Assembly (NCBI RefSeq): GCF_003177035.1
Contig: NZ_CP029488.1
Location: 1,736,001 to 1,800,000 of the forward strand
Direction: 5' to 3'
From: Salinisphaera sp. LB1
Lineage (GTDB): Bacteria; Pseudomonadota; Gammaproteobacteria; Nevskiales; Salinisphaeraceae
Length of the DNA stretch: 64,000 bases
The position numbers and the translations under genes are program-made. Below are positions 1 through 8,124 of this stretch, piece after piece. Positions within the stretch are counted from its first letter, which is position 1, and each line of letters begins with the position of its first letter. The notes beneath the pieces were generated by a model. It worked only from the letters and a program-made list of their open reading frames with translations. It was not told where the DNA came from and searched no databases.

Positions 1-1257
1 CGTCGCGATCTGGCTTGGTTTTCCACGGAAAGCAATCAATTCGGCACCAACGAGTTCATCGACTGGTGCCGCGTTACCGGCATCGAGCCGATGTTCGGGG
101 TCAACCTGGGCACGCGCGGCATCGATGAGGCACGGCGCTTCATCGAATACTGCAACGGCGCGCCCGGTTCCGCGCTGGCGGATTGGCGCGTTGAGCACGG
201 CTACCGCCAGCCGCACGGCATCAAATACTGGTGTCTCGGCAACGAGATGGACGGGCCCTGGCAGATTGGCAGTCTGACCGCCGCCGAGTATGGCCGCCGG
301 GCCCAGGAAAGCGCCAAGGTCATGCGCTGGGTGGACCCGGATGTACAGCTTGCGGCCTGTGGCTCGTCAAACCGCGGCATGCAGACCTTCGGTCACTGGG
401 AGCAGGAAGTGCTCGATCACTGCTTCGATCAGGTCGACCTTATTTCCCTGCATACCTACTTTCGCAACGACCACGACGATCTCGGCGAATATTTCGCCGA
501 GATCGAACTGATGGATATGTTCATCCGCGAGGTGGTATCGATCTGCGACGCCGTGGCCGCCAAGCGGCGCTCGCCCAAACGCGTGATGTTGTCGTTCGAC
601 GAATGGAACGTGTGGTACCGCACCCACAGCGAACCGTACATGCACAAGCCGGGCTGGCCGACCGCGCCGCGCCTGATCGAGGAAGTCTACGATTTCGAGG
701 ACGCGCTGATTGTCGGTGGTGCCCTGATCACACTCATCAACAATGCCGATCGCGTGAAAATTGCCTGCCTGGCGCAACTCGTCAACGTCATTGCGCCGAT
801 CATGACCGAACCCGGCGGGCCCGCCTGGCGCCAGACCATCTTCTGGCCATTCGCACTCGCCGCCCGCCACGGCCATGGCCGCGTCTTGCAGTTGCATACC
901 GCCAGCCCGGGCTACACGACACAGGCGGGCATCGAGGTGCCTTATCTTTACGCCACCGCCATCGACAACCGCGCGGATGGCACGGTGACGCTGATGGCCA
1001 TGAATCGACACCAGAGCGAGCCGCTGGAATTGAATGCCGAGCTACGCGGCTATGGTCTTGAAGAGCTGGTGAGCGCCACGGAACTCCACGAACAGGACAC
1101 CAAGGCCACCAACACGGCCGACGAGCCCGATCGCGTCGTGCCCCGTCGACTCGCGAGCGCACGTTTGAGCGGGGCGATCGTACAGGCCACATTGCAGCCC
1201 GCGTCGTGGAATATCATCGTCTTGCGCACACGGGACGTATCGCACACTGAAGCCTAG
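1..1257 (+). CDS. alpha-L-arabinofuranosidase (GH51), 5'-truncated by window edge
   Basis: The reading frame is open from base 1, so the N-terminus lies outside the window; the visible 418 residues are the rest of a retaining GH51 arabinofuranosidase, which removes terminal arabinose from plant or algal polysaccharides and oligosaccharides. The catalytic barrel shows the acid/base glutamate in the motif CLGNEMDGPW (codon at 244-246) and the nucleophile in SFDEWNVWY (codon at 601-603). Upstream residues FGTNEFIDWCR are also typical of the family. The C-terminal third is the usual beta-sandwich. No signal peptide can be judged. A cytoplasmic enzyme acting on imported oligosaccharides is usual for the family. 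The stop TAG is at 1255. Confidence 0.93.
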   Translation, partial: RRDLAWFSTESNQFGTNEFIDWCRVTGIEPMFGVNLGTRGIDEARRFIEYCNGAPGSALADWRVEHGYRQPHGIKYWCLGNEMDGPWQIGSLTAAEYGRRAQESAKVMRWVDPDVQLAACGSSNRGMQTFGHWEQEVLDHCFDQVDLISLHTYFRNDHDDLGEYFAEIELMDMFIREVVSICDAVAAKRRSPKRVMLSFDEWNVWYRTHSEPYMHKPGWPTAPRLIEEVYDFEDALIVGGALITLINNADRVKIACLAQLVNVIAPIMTEPGGPAWRQTIFWPFALAARHGHGRVLQLHTASPGYTTQAGIEVPYLYATAIDNRADGTVTLMAMNRHQSEPLELNAELRGYGLEELVSATELHEQDTKATNTADEPDRVVPRRLASARLSGAIVQATLQPASWNIIVLRTRDVSHTEA

Positions 1258-1826
1258 CCGCCCATTCGTCGTCCGATTTCGGCGCTTTTTCGCGCCGTGC
1301 GCGTAGCGCGCTGCGTTGGCGCGCCGTCGATCCGGTGGGGCTTGAGCTGGCGCCCTCGTCGCAGGCACGGTTTTGACGATTGTCCCTGGAATGCCCGGGC
1401 AGAGCCCCTTGCAGGCGGCGTTGCGTTGAAAAGCGGTAACCGCGATACCGCGTGATACGATCGCTAAGTAGGCATCGGCCGTGGTGTGGGAGCATCTGCG
1501 GCGGCGTGTGATCGAGTAGCCGGATGCGGCGCAGCGCCGGGCTGGCACGCGTACGCTAACGAGGCAAGGCGTCGACCCGACGCGCAGCGGGGGTAGCAGT
1601 GGTGACCAACAATCCGGGGCTGTGGACAGCGGCGGTGGCCGTCAAAGACTGGCCGGCCTGTGCTGCAACGGTCGATGCGGTCGTGCGCAAGACGGTACCC
1701 CGTTCGGCGATCGAAAGCATCGCAGCGGATCTGAACCTTCGCCCGGCCGGTATTGCGAGCCGCGAGGCTGGTGGCCGGCAACGTCGGCCTATAGGCGATA
1801 TCACCGAGCAGCCGCCGACACGCGCC
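1258..1826. other. non-coding spacer between GH51 and mscS-like genes
   Basis: About 650 bases separate the two genes. A short GC stem (GGCGC, five T, then CGCGCC, near 1281-1297) could end GH51 transcription, but no U-run follows it. ORFs here on either strand show no recognisable domain. The distal part carries the palindrome and repeat described separately. Confidence 0.5.
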
Positions 1827-1852
1827 GTGACAGGACACAGGTGTCCTGTCAC
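1827..1852. repeat. perfect 12-2-12 palindrome upstream of mscS-like gene
   Basis: Arms GTGACAGGACAC (1827-1838) and GTGTCCTGTCAC (1841-1852) are exact reverse complements around a 2-base centre. It lies 65 bases before the channel gene. It could be an operator for a dimeric regulator or the head of a repeat element, because its right arm is shared with a second copy near 18889. Confidence 0.75.
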
Positions 1853-1912
1853 GGGTATTTTGCCGTATTCAGAACGCCTGTGTGCGCGCAGCACAAGGCG
1901 CGCGACTGCGCC
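1841..1912 (+). repeat. interspersed repeat, copy A
   Basis: From 1841 the sequence matches, with a few substitutions, the stretch beginning at 18888. Shared blocks include TGTCACGG, GCCGTATTC (1862-1870 and 18909-18917) and a GC-rich tail. It ends at or just inside the start of the channel gene. The similarity was found by eye over about 70 bases. Confidence 0.55.
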
Positions 1913-1916
1913 CTAG

Positions 1917-3161
1917 ATGCGTCGCGCGCCGCTGGTCACGGGCCTGCTTCTGATTCTGACCGTCGCGGCCGCGGCGGCCTCGCTGTTGCAGTATTTCCGG
2001 CCGGGCTCGCTGGCGCATCTGCCCATCGTGCCGGTGGCTGCCAGCCTTGCAGCCGTGTTCGTGGCCTGGCTGGCCAGCCGCGGCATCGAACGATTGGCCA
2101 CCGGCCTGAACATCGGTCGCCATGCCTGGCAGCGGCGTATCCGCCACGCGCTCCGCGTCGAGCCAGACCAGCGTTTTCGTGAAGCCGACCTGCTGGCGGC
2201 GCTGCTGCATCTGGCGGTATGGCTGCCGCTGCCCCTGGTTGTGCTGCACTTCTGGGGATTGTCGCGCGCCAGCCTGGACCTGCTGCGCCATATGGCCTGG
2301 ACAGGCTTTCCCATCGGCAAGATGCAGCTCGTACCGGCGCAGCTGCTCATGGGGGCGATCCTGCTGGTGATGCTGGCCACGCTGATCCGCTGGCTGACCG
2401 GCGTGATGGAAAACCGCTGGCTGGCGCGCACGCCGATGGAGATACACACCCGTGAGTCGGTGGCCACCCTCACGGGCTACGCGTTGTTCGTGGTCGCTGC
2501 GCTCCTGGTGCTCAGCTATATCGGGCTCGATCTCACCAAGCTGGCTTTCATCGCCGGTGCGTTATCGGTCGGTATCGGCTTCGGGTTGCAGACGATCGTC
2601 AACAACTTCGTCTCCGGCCTGATCCTGTTGTTCGAACAACCGGTACGCAGCGGCAACTACATCACCGTAGGCGAAACCGAGGGCTTCGTGCGGCGCATCC
2701 GCATCCGCGCCACCGAGATCGAGACGCTGGACCGGATTACAGTGGTCGTGCCGAATTCCGAATTGCTAACGCAGCACGTGAAGAACTGGAATCTGCGTGA
2801 CCGTTATGGCCGCCTTCGCTGCCCGGTCGGCGTGGCGTACGGCAGCGACGTGCAGTTGGTGCAGCGCCTGCTGCTGGAGGTCGCCCACGCCCATCGCGAA
2901 GTGTTCAGCGAAGGGCTGAAGAGCATGCCCGAGCCGCAGGCGCTGTTCCTGGCTTTCGGCGACTCGGCCCTGAACTTCGAATTGCGCTGCTTCATCCGCG
3001 ACATCACGCGACGCTTCATCGTGATTTCGGAGATCAACTGCGCGATCGATGCCGCCTTCCGTGCCCACAATGTCACCGTCGCTTTCCCGCAGCTGGATGT
3101 CTGGCATCGTAACCTGCCCCCGTCTGCCGGCCTGGCGAGTGACGATGCGACAGGGCACTAA
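1917..3161 (+). CDS. MscS-family mechanosensitive channel
   Basis: A 414-residue inner-membrane protein of the small-conductance mechanosensitive channel family, which opens under membrane tension and releases solutes on hypo-osmotic shock. Hydrophobic segments lie near residues 6-24, 34-50, 98-118, 135-160 and 180-200. The pore helix and upper beta domain follow (GALSVGIGFGLQTIVNNF, then LFEQPVRSGNYI and VPNSELL), and a cytoplasmic vestibule domain closes the protein. It is longer than E. coli MscS (286) because of extra N-terminal helices. No strong ribosome site precedes the ATG; the start is the first in frame. Orthology to a named member is not claimed. Confidence 0.9.
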   Translation: MRRAPLVTGLLLILTVAAAAASLLQYFRPGSLAHLPIVPVAASLAAVFVAWLASRGIERLATGLNIGRHAWQRRIRHALRVEPDQRFREADLLAALLHLAVWLPLPLVVLHFWGLSRASLDLLRHMAWTGFPIGKMQLVPAQLLMGAILLVMLATLIRWLTGVMENRWLARTPMEIHTRESVATLTGYALFVVAALLVLSYIGLDLTKLAFIAGALSVGIGFGLQTIVNNFVSGLILLFEQPVRSGNYITVGETEGFVRRIRIRATEIETLDRITVVVPNSELLTQHVKNWNLRDRYGRLRCPVGVAYGSDVQLVQRLLLEVAHAHREVFSEGLKSMPEPQALFLAFGDSALNFELRCFIRDITRRFIVISEINCAIDAAFRAHNVTVAFPQLDVWHRNLPPSAGLASDDATGH

Positions 3162-3329
3162 ATATCGCAACATGCGGTTTTGCATTCGCTCGGACCACAG
3201 GAAGCAACCCGATGTGCTGGCGTCGGTATCTCGGAGAAAGGGACAGGCTTTGACCTGCGCGCATGGACAAAGTCTGCCGCTATCGCATGCGTCTTGCGAG
3301 CATTTGACGCAGGCGTAAAAGCGAACGGT

Positions 3330-4187
3330 CTAGGCCGCTCGTATGGCGCCGCGTATGGAATCGGTGGTCTGATTGATCGAAGCGGAGCCTGTTCCAGGCG
3401 CATGATGCAGGCTGATCGAAAATCGCGGTAACGCCGGCAATTCCGAGTCAGGCGGGAGCGTCTGCAAATGGGATGGCACGGCCGACTCAAGGCACGCGGT
3501 GATCGCCAAGTCGCCCGCTACGGCGGCCATGGCCGCATCGAGATTGCCATCCTCGAACCGGTGCACCCACGAGATATTGTGTTCCCGCAATACGCCGAAG
3601 ACCGAGTCACGAAACACGCATCGTTCGCTGACCAGCGAAAGCGGGAGCGGCCGCCTTGCATGGGCCTGGCCCGCGGGGCTGCCGACCCAGACCAGCTGCT
3701 CGGAGACCAGTTGAGTCGCCCCAGCGTGATCCCCAGGCGCTTCCAGCACCGACAAATCAATTTTGCCGGAAAGCAACAGGGCCTCAAGCTCGGCCGATGT
3801 GCCGCTATGCACTGATAGCTCGATGTCCGGATCTGCTGTCGATAGGGATTTAAGAATCGCCGGCATGTAGCGACCGACAAGATCGCAAGGCATGCCCAGT
3901 CTTACGCGTTCGATTTTCTGGCGGCTCGTCGTCTCGACTAGAAAACGATCATTGAGTTCGACCATCGCCTCCGCATGACGCAGCAATCGGGCGCCATCGG
4001 CCGTGAGTTTTAAACCGTCGTTATCACGCTGCAGCAAACGGTGCCCCAGGAACGTCTCGAGGCGTTTGAGCTGCTGGCTGACGGCACTCTGCGTCAGATA
4101 CAGCGCGTGGGCTGCCCTGACCATGCTGCCGTAGCGCACGACCGCGGCATAGGTGCGTAGAAGGCGAATCTCGAGATTTTGAGGCAT
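3330..4187 (-). CDS. LysR-family transcriptional regulator
   Basis: 285 residues. The N-terminal winged HTH (residues 5-65, with the typical AAHALYLTQSAVSQQLKRLE) is followed by a periplasmic-binding-like effector domain. It is transcribed divergently from the LysE-type exporter gene, the classical layout of a LysG/ArgP-type activator controlling an amino-acid exporter. A 6-4-6 palindrome at 4201-4216 between the two genes is the likely binding site. The inducer is probably an amino acid or related metabolite; this is inferred from the neighbour only. Confidence 0.93.
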   Translation of the reverse strand: MPQNLEIRLLRTYAAVVRYGSMVRAAHALYLTQSAVSQQLKRLETFLGHRLLQRDNDGLKLTADGARLLRHAEAMVELNDRFLVETTSRQKIERVRLGMPCDLVGRYMPAILKSLSTADPDIELSVHSGTSAELEALLLSGKIDLSVLEAPGDHAGATQLVSEQLVWVGSPAGQAHARRPLPLSLVSERCVFRDSVFGVLREHNISWVHRFEDGNLDAAMAAVAGDLAITACLESAVPSHLQTLPPDSELPALPRFSISLHHAPGTGSASINQTTDSIRGAIRAA

Positions 4188-4200
4188 CGGTCTATCGTCC

Positions 4201-4216
4201 AGGCTTAAGCAAGCCT
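4201..4216. promoter_or_regulatory. LysR-type operator candidate between lysR and lysE
   Basis: AGGCTT (4201-4206) and AAGCCT (4211-4216) form a perfect inverted repeat around AAGC. It sits 14 bases before the lysR start on one side and about 90 bases before the exporter start on the other. It contains the T-N11-A arrangement of LysR sites. An AT-rich box ATTATAAA near 4227 could be the -10 of the exporter gene. Confidence 0.5.
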
Positions 4217-4304
4217 AATGGCGCCCATTATAAACATTCGTTTTTCGCGTGCTTCCGGGTCTTACAGAATCCACCTGATTCATGGGCTCACTCAAGGACG
4301 CAGG

Positions 4305-4895
4305 ATGTGGCCGTCGTTATTGGTCTTTGTCTTTGTGGCGACCATTACCCCGGGTGGGGCCACGACATTGGCTACGGCATCCGGTACCCAGCACGGCCTG
4401 CGACGCAGCCTGCCGCTGATTGCCGGTATCGCGACCGGCCTGGCTAGCCTGGCTGCGGCCAGTTCGCTGGGACTTGGCCGTCTCTTACACGCCTTTCCGG
4501 CACTCGCTCTCGTGTTGCGAATCGCCGGATCCGGCTATCTCCTGTATCTCGCTTGGCAAGTCGCCTCGCCTGGCCGGCCCGATCCGGACTCGAAGAATAT
4601 GCGCCGGCCCATTTCGTTTGCGGGCGGGGCGGTGCTGCTCTGGATGAATCCCAAGGGCTGGGCCATGACACTGAGCGCCGCCGTTACATTCAGTGCGCTC
4701 GCGGACACCCCCGTGGGGCTCGCCGTGAAGCTTGGCGCCGCGTTCGGCATAGCCGCCGTCATATCGCTCACGTCATGGTGCGTGATCGGTAAGGCGCTCG
4801 GCCAGTTGCTGCACAGCGACCGACAATGGCAAACAGTCAATAGGGCGCTTGGCGTTCTGCTGGCCGCGTCCGTCGTCGGGTTGTGGCTCGAGTAG
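4305..4895 (+). CDS. LysE/RhtB-family amino-acid exporter
   Basis: 196 residues from the ATG at 4305, chosen because AAGGA (4294-4298) lies 6 bases upstream and the product then starts directly with the first membrane helix (WPSLLVFVFVATITPGG). An in-frame ATG at 4218 has no ribosome site and would add 29 polar residues. Family hallmarks are the early TPGG motif, about six hydrophobic segments and the LLWMNPKGWAM motif mid-protein. Members export amino acids or derivatives across the inner membrane. Divergence from a LysR gene suggests inducible control; the substrate is not determinable here. Confidence 0.88.
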   Translation: MWPSLLVFVFVATITPGGATTLATASGTQHGLRRSLPLIAGIATGLASLAAASSLGLGRLLHAFPALALVLRIAGSGYLLYLAWQVASPGRPDPDSKNMRRPISFAGGAVLLWMNPKGWAMTLSAAVTFSALADTPVGLAVKLGAAFGIAAVISLTSWCVIGKALGQLLHSDRQWQTVNRALGVLLAASVVGLWLE

Positions 4896-4965
4896 CTCGT
4901 TCGAATACTTTCGCCGCCGCACGGTGCTGATGTCTCAACGAATGGCAATCAATCGAGGATATCCC

Positions 4966-5280
4966 ATGGTGACCTGCTATCTACGTTATGTGATCGACCC
5001 GCTGAAGCTGGACGATTTCGAACATTACGCCCGGCTCTGGATCCCGCTGGTCGAACGCTTTGGCGGCGCGCATCACGGCTACTTCCTGCCTCACGAAGGC
5101 CCGAACAATATAGCGGTCGCACTTTTTTCCTTTCCGACGCTGGCGGCTTACGAAGCCTATCGAGAGAAAGCCGCGGATGACCCGGACTGCCAGGACGCCA
5201 TGCGCCATTACGAAAAAACACAGTGCTATTTGAGTTATGAGCGATCATTCATGCGCCCGGTGTTACAGGCATATGGGTGA
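4966..5280 (+). CDS. NIPSNAP family protein
   Basis: 104 residues from the ATG at 4966, preceded by GAGG at 4955-4958. The product is one ferredoxin-like alpha/beta barrel of the NIPSNAP type: YVIDPLKLDDFEHYARLWIPLV, then a conserved GYFLPHEGPNN loop. The biochemical role of bacterial members is not established. It follows the exporter gene by 70 bases on the same strand and may be co-transcribed with it. Confidence 0.85.
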   Translation: MVTCYLRYVIDPLKLDDFEHYARLWIPLVERFGGAHHGYFLPHEGPNNIAVALFSFPTLAAYEAYREKAADDPDCQDAMRHYEKTQCYLSYERSFMRPVLQAYG

Positions 5281-5448
5281 GCATTTGAGGTCAGGTTTGG
5301 CGATGTGCAAGCCCCTCGCCCACCGGGGTGGATAACCTGGAACGGCAGCGCGATACGAAATGCCGCCCGGTCGGCAACGGCTCGATCTGCTTGCCCTTCG
5401 CGTATCCTCTCTTCGTATCCGCCCGTTTTCGTAAACGCGAGCGACGCG

Positions 5449-5649
5449 ATGCGCACCGATAGCCGTTTGTCCCGAATGCTGCACGTTCTTCTGCATATGG
5501 CGCGTGCGACCGAGCCGATGACGTCGGTGCAGATCGGCGCCATGCTGGGCACGAACGCGGTCGTGGTGCGGCGTACGATGGCCGGTCTGCGCAAGGCCGG
5601 CTATGTTGATGCCGAAAAGGGGCGCCACGGCGGTTGGCGTAACGCCTGA
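5449..5649 (+). pseudogene. truncated Rrf2-type regulator
   Basis: The 66-residue product carries the Rrf2 winged HTH: RLSRMLHVLLHMA, then TSVQIGAMLGTNAVVVRRTMAGLRKAGYVDAEKGRHGGW. It stops where intact members continue into the wing and dimerisation helix, and intact members are roughly 130-160 residues. None of the three forward frames after 5640 resumes a recognisable Rrf2 tail, so this looks like a 3'-truncated gene rather than a simple frameshift. The cysteines that bind an Fe-S cluster in IscR-type members are absent. A short DNA-binding fragment could still be made. Confidence 0.6.
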
Positions 5650-6015
5650 GACCAGACGCGCTAGAAAGCGGCGGTTAACTTGGCTCGATTCACCGTATAA
5701 ATACGGTGTTGGTCTCTCGGGCAATGTGACCGATTATCGAATGTTTAAATCGCCTTGTGTCGCTGTGGCGGCAATATCCGTGATTCAGGTGGATTGCGGA
5801 TGCCGCGTCTCGAACTTGTTTCGGGGTCATTCTTTTCCACGGTCGTACTTTCCCGGGAGCATTTTTCGCACTGACGTTCAGTTTATTGGAATCATACTTA
5901 ACGTTATGAATTCGAAGCGTTTTAATTGCCGGAGCACCTTGGATGAAACTAGAACTTGTATTGTTATCCCACCATAGGGTGTGCACGAGGCGGAACGGCT
6001 TGGTATTACAAAGAG
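5650..6015. other. AT-richer non-coding stretch before the LuxR-type gene
   Basis: About 365 bases without a supportable gene. Base composition drops visibly below the neighbours between 5690 and 5990. The stretch holds the palindrome at 5691-5708. Several AT-rich boxes (for example around 5880-5935) could be promoter elements for the gene at 6016. The change in composition suggests insertion of foreign DNA or loss of an older gene. Confidence 0.5.
5691..5708. promoter_or_regulatory. palindrome CACCGTAT-AA-ATACGGTG
   Basis: Perfect 8-2-8 inverted repeat, 307 bases upstream of the LuxR-type gene. A close relative (core CCGTGTAAATACGG) lies about 20 bases after that gene's stop codon. Size and symmetry fit a dimeric GerE-type HTH operator. 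Confidence 0.55.
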
Positions 6016-6294
6016 ATGGCAGACAAACGCGCACACAATGGACTACGCCGACGTGCCGCGCGTAGTCGAGAGGAACTGATCGAGGCGTTCGATTCGCTTT
6101 CACCCCGCGAGCAGCAGGTTCTGGACCTGCTTCTCCGTGGTTTCCTGAACAAGGAAATCGCCCATCATCTGGAGCTAAGTCCGCGCACGATCGAGGATTA
6201 CCGGGCTTCCCTCAAACGCAAGATGGGCGCCAGAACCTCGGCCGAGTTGGTCACACTGGTGACCGCGGTTCGGCACCATAAATCCGGCAATTAG
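6016..6294 (+). CDS. stand-alone LuxR/GerE-type HTH regulator
   Basis: About 92 residues consisting of little more than a GerE-type helix-turn-helix: LSPREQQVLDLLLRGFLNKEIAHHLELSPRTIEDYRASLKRKMGA covers residues 28-72. No receiver or autoinducer domain is present, so DNA binding is not obviously gated by a signal. The start at 6016 is the first reasonable ATG; an in-frame ATG at 5956 would add 20 unlikely residues, and neither has a strong ribosome site. It lies between two similar palindromes and upstream of the KaiC-like gene. FixJ/NarL-type C-terminal domain is the closest description. Confidence 0.8.
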   Translation: MADKRAHNGLRRRAARSREELIEAFDSLSPREQQVLDLLLRGFLNKEIAHHLELSPRTIEDYRASLKRKMGARTSAELVTLVTAVRHHKSGN

Positions 6295-6660
6295 CCGACA
6301 ACGAAGCGGCCGTTTGCCGTGTAAATACGGTATTGATGGCCCGATACCCCGTGCGAGCATACGCACTCATACGCACACGGCAGGCGCGTATACAGAAGTC
6401 TGTGGCCGTTTCACATGAGTCCGCAACAACGGTCCACGAGCCGCAAAAAGAAGCGTAGCGAGCGCACAGCCTTTGCGCTACACAAGCCACTGCCGGCGGC
6501 TGGCTTCTTGTCGGGTCGAGTTCGGACCACCCCTCGCCGCGTATGAGACGGCGACAGCGCCTGCCACAGCCTGTCCTGCTTTTTGGAATGCCGCGACGGC
6601 ATCCGTCAAGCGCAATCCATCCCATCAGCCAAGCGGATCGAAACCAGATGCAGACGCGCG
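6295..6660. other. intergenic region with second copy of the LuxR-flanking motif
   Basis: No gene is supportable in these 366 bases. At 6317-6332 it carries GCCGTGTAAATACGGT, an imperfect inverted repeat matching the palindrome at 5691 in its AAATACGGT half. The remaining bases have no clear terminator or promoter. Confidence 0.5.
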
Positions 6661-8124
6661 ATGCTTAACCCAGGACGCATGACAACCGGAGTGCCCGGAC
6701 TCGACGAGATCCTGCACGGCGGTTTATTGGAAACCTATTCCTGCCTGGTACGCGGCGGCCCGGGGACCGGCAAGACGACCCTCGGGATGCATTTTCTGAC
6801 CGCCGGCCGGGGCGGGGACGGGGTGCTCGTATCGCTCGGCGAGACCGAGGGGCAACTGCGTCGCAATGCACAGCTCAGGGGGCTGGCGCTGGACGGCGTA
6901 CCGGTACTGGATGTGTCGCCGTCGATCAACCTGTCCGGTGCCGACGAAACCTTCAATCTCCTGGAAACCTGGGAAGTCGAGGCGGGCTCGATCCACGACT
7001 CGATTCTCGAATATGTGCGCAAGCACCGCCCCCAACGCGTGTTCATCGATGCGCTCAGTGAATTGCGTCACATGTCGCCCGACGCCTTTCAGTTCCGCAA
7101 GCAGGTGCTTTCGCTGTTGCGTCAGCTGACAGCTCTGGGCGCGACCGTGGTCTGCACCGCGGAAGCGGGCAGCGCCTCGGACGATGACCTGCAGTTCCTC
7201 AGTGATGGCGTGGTCGAGCTTGCGCAGGTGCCCAGCGGCCGCATGTGCGCGGTGAGCAAACTCAGGGGCTCGGACTTCGCTGGCGGCTGGCATTACTACG
7301 ACCTCGGCGCCAACGGTATGGCGGTTTATCCACGCCTGCTGCCAGGCCATCACCAGCGCTCGTTCGAACCGGAGTCGCTCGGCAGTGGCGTGCCTGAGCT
7401 GGATGCACTCACTGGCGGCGGCATCGAGCGGGGGACCGTCACTTTGCTGTCCGGGCCCACCGGCGTCGGCAAGACCACGCTGGGCGCGCATTACATGAAA
7501 GAGGCCGCAGGGCGCGGCGAGCGCTCGGTGATTTATAGCTTCGACGAGCATCGACACACATTTGTCCGCCGCAGCACCCAGGTCGGCCTGCCGATTCGGG
7601 AGATGCTTGAGAGTGGTCATTTGATGTTCGAGGCCGTCGAGCCTCTGGCCTATGACCCGGATCGGTTCGCGCTCAAGGTGCGCCATGAGGTCGAGACGCT
7701 GGGCACCCGCGTCGTGATGCTCGACAGCCTGTCGGGTTACCAGCAGTCGATGCGCGGGGAGGACCTGCAAGAGCGGGTACACGCCCTGTGTCGTTATCTG
7801 GTCAACATGGGCGTGACCGTGCTGCTGATCAACGAGGTGAATACGATCGCCAGCCCGGAATTGCAGGTGTCCCAACACGGCATCAGCTATCTTGCCGACG
7901 CCATCGTGCTCCTGCGTTATATGGAGTTGGCCGGCGAACTGCGCAAGACGGTGGGCATGCTCAAGAAACGCACCGGCGATTTCGAGAAAACCCTGCGCGA
8001 GCTGGCCATTACCGACCACGGTGTACAGGTCGGGCGGCCGCTATCGGGATTGCGCGGGATCTTGAGTGGCATCCCCGAGATTCTGGAGGAAAAACGTGCG
8101 CACGATGTGGCTCGATCACGTTGA
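6661..8124 (+). CDS. KaiC-like RecA-fold ATPase (two domains)
   Basis: 487 residues with two KaiC domains. Each has its own Walker A: GGPGTGKTT at residues 32-40 and GPTGVGKTT near 265-273, both preceded by the family opening GVPGLDEIL / GVPELDALTGGG. KaiC proteins are ATPase/autokinases; outside cyanobacteria they act in signalling or stress physiology rather than in a true clock. No KaiA or KaiB is visible in the window. The start is ATG 6661; an alternative ATG at 6679 has AGGA only 3 bases upstream. The 3' end overlaps the next gene by 29 bases, and that gene's ribosome site lies inside this one, so the two products are probably made together. Confidence 0.9.
   Translation: MLNPGRMTTGVPGLDEILHGGLLETYSCLVRGGPGTGKTTLGMHFLTAGRGGDGVLVSLGETEGQLRRNAQLRGLALDGVPVLDVSPSINLSGADETFNLLETWEVEAGSIHDSILEYVRKHRPQRVFIDALSELRHMSPDAFQFRKQVLSLLRQLTALGATVVCTAEAGSASDDDLQFLSDGVVELAQVPSGRMCAVSKLRGSDFAGGWHYYDLGANGMAVYPRLLPGHHQRSFEPESLGSGVPELDALTGGGIERGTVTLLSGPTGVGKTTLGAHYMKEAAGRGERSVIYSFDEHRHTFVRRSTQVGLPIREMLESGHLMFEAVEPLAYDPDRFALKVRHEVETLGTRVVMLDSLSGYQQSMRGEDLQERVHALCRYLVNMGVTVLLINEVNTIASPELQVSQHGISYLADAIVLLRYMELAGELRKTVGMLKKRTGDFEKTLRELAITDHGVQVGRPLSGLRGILSGIPEILEEKRAHDVARSR

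Noticed and set aside
6661-8124. Part of a KaiABC circadian clock
   Set aside because: No kaiA or kaiB in the window; the partner is a c-di-GMP protein.
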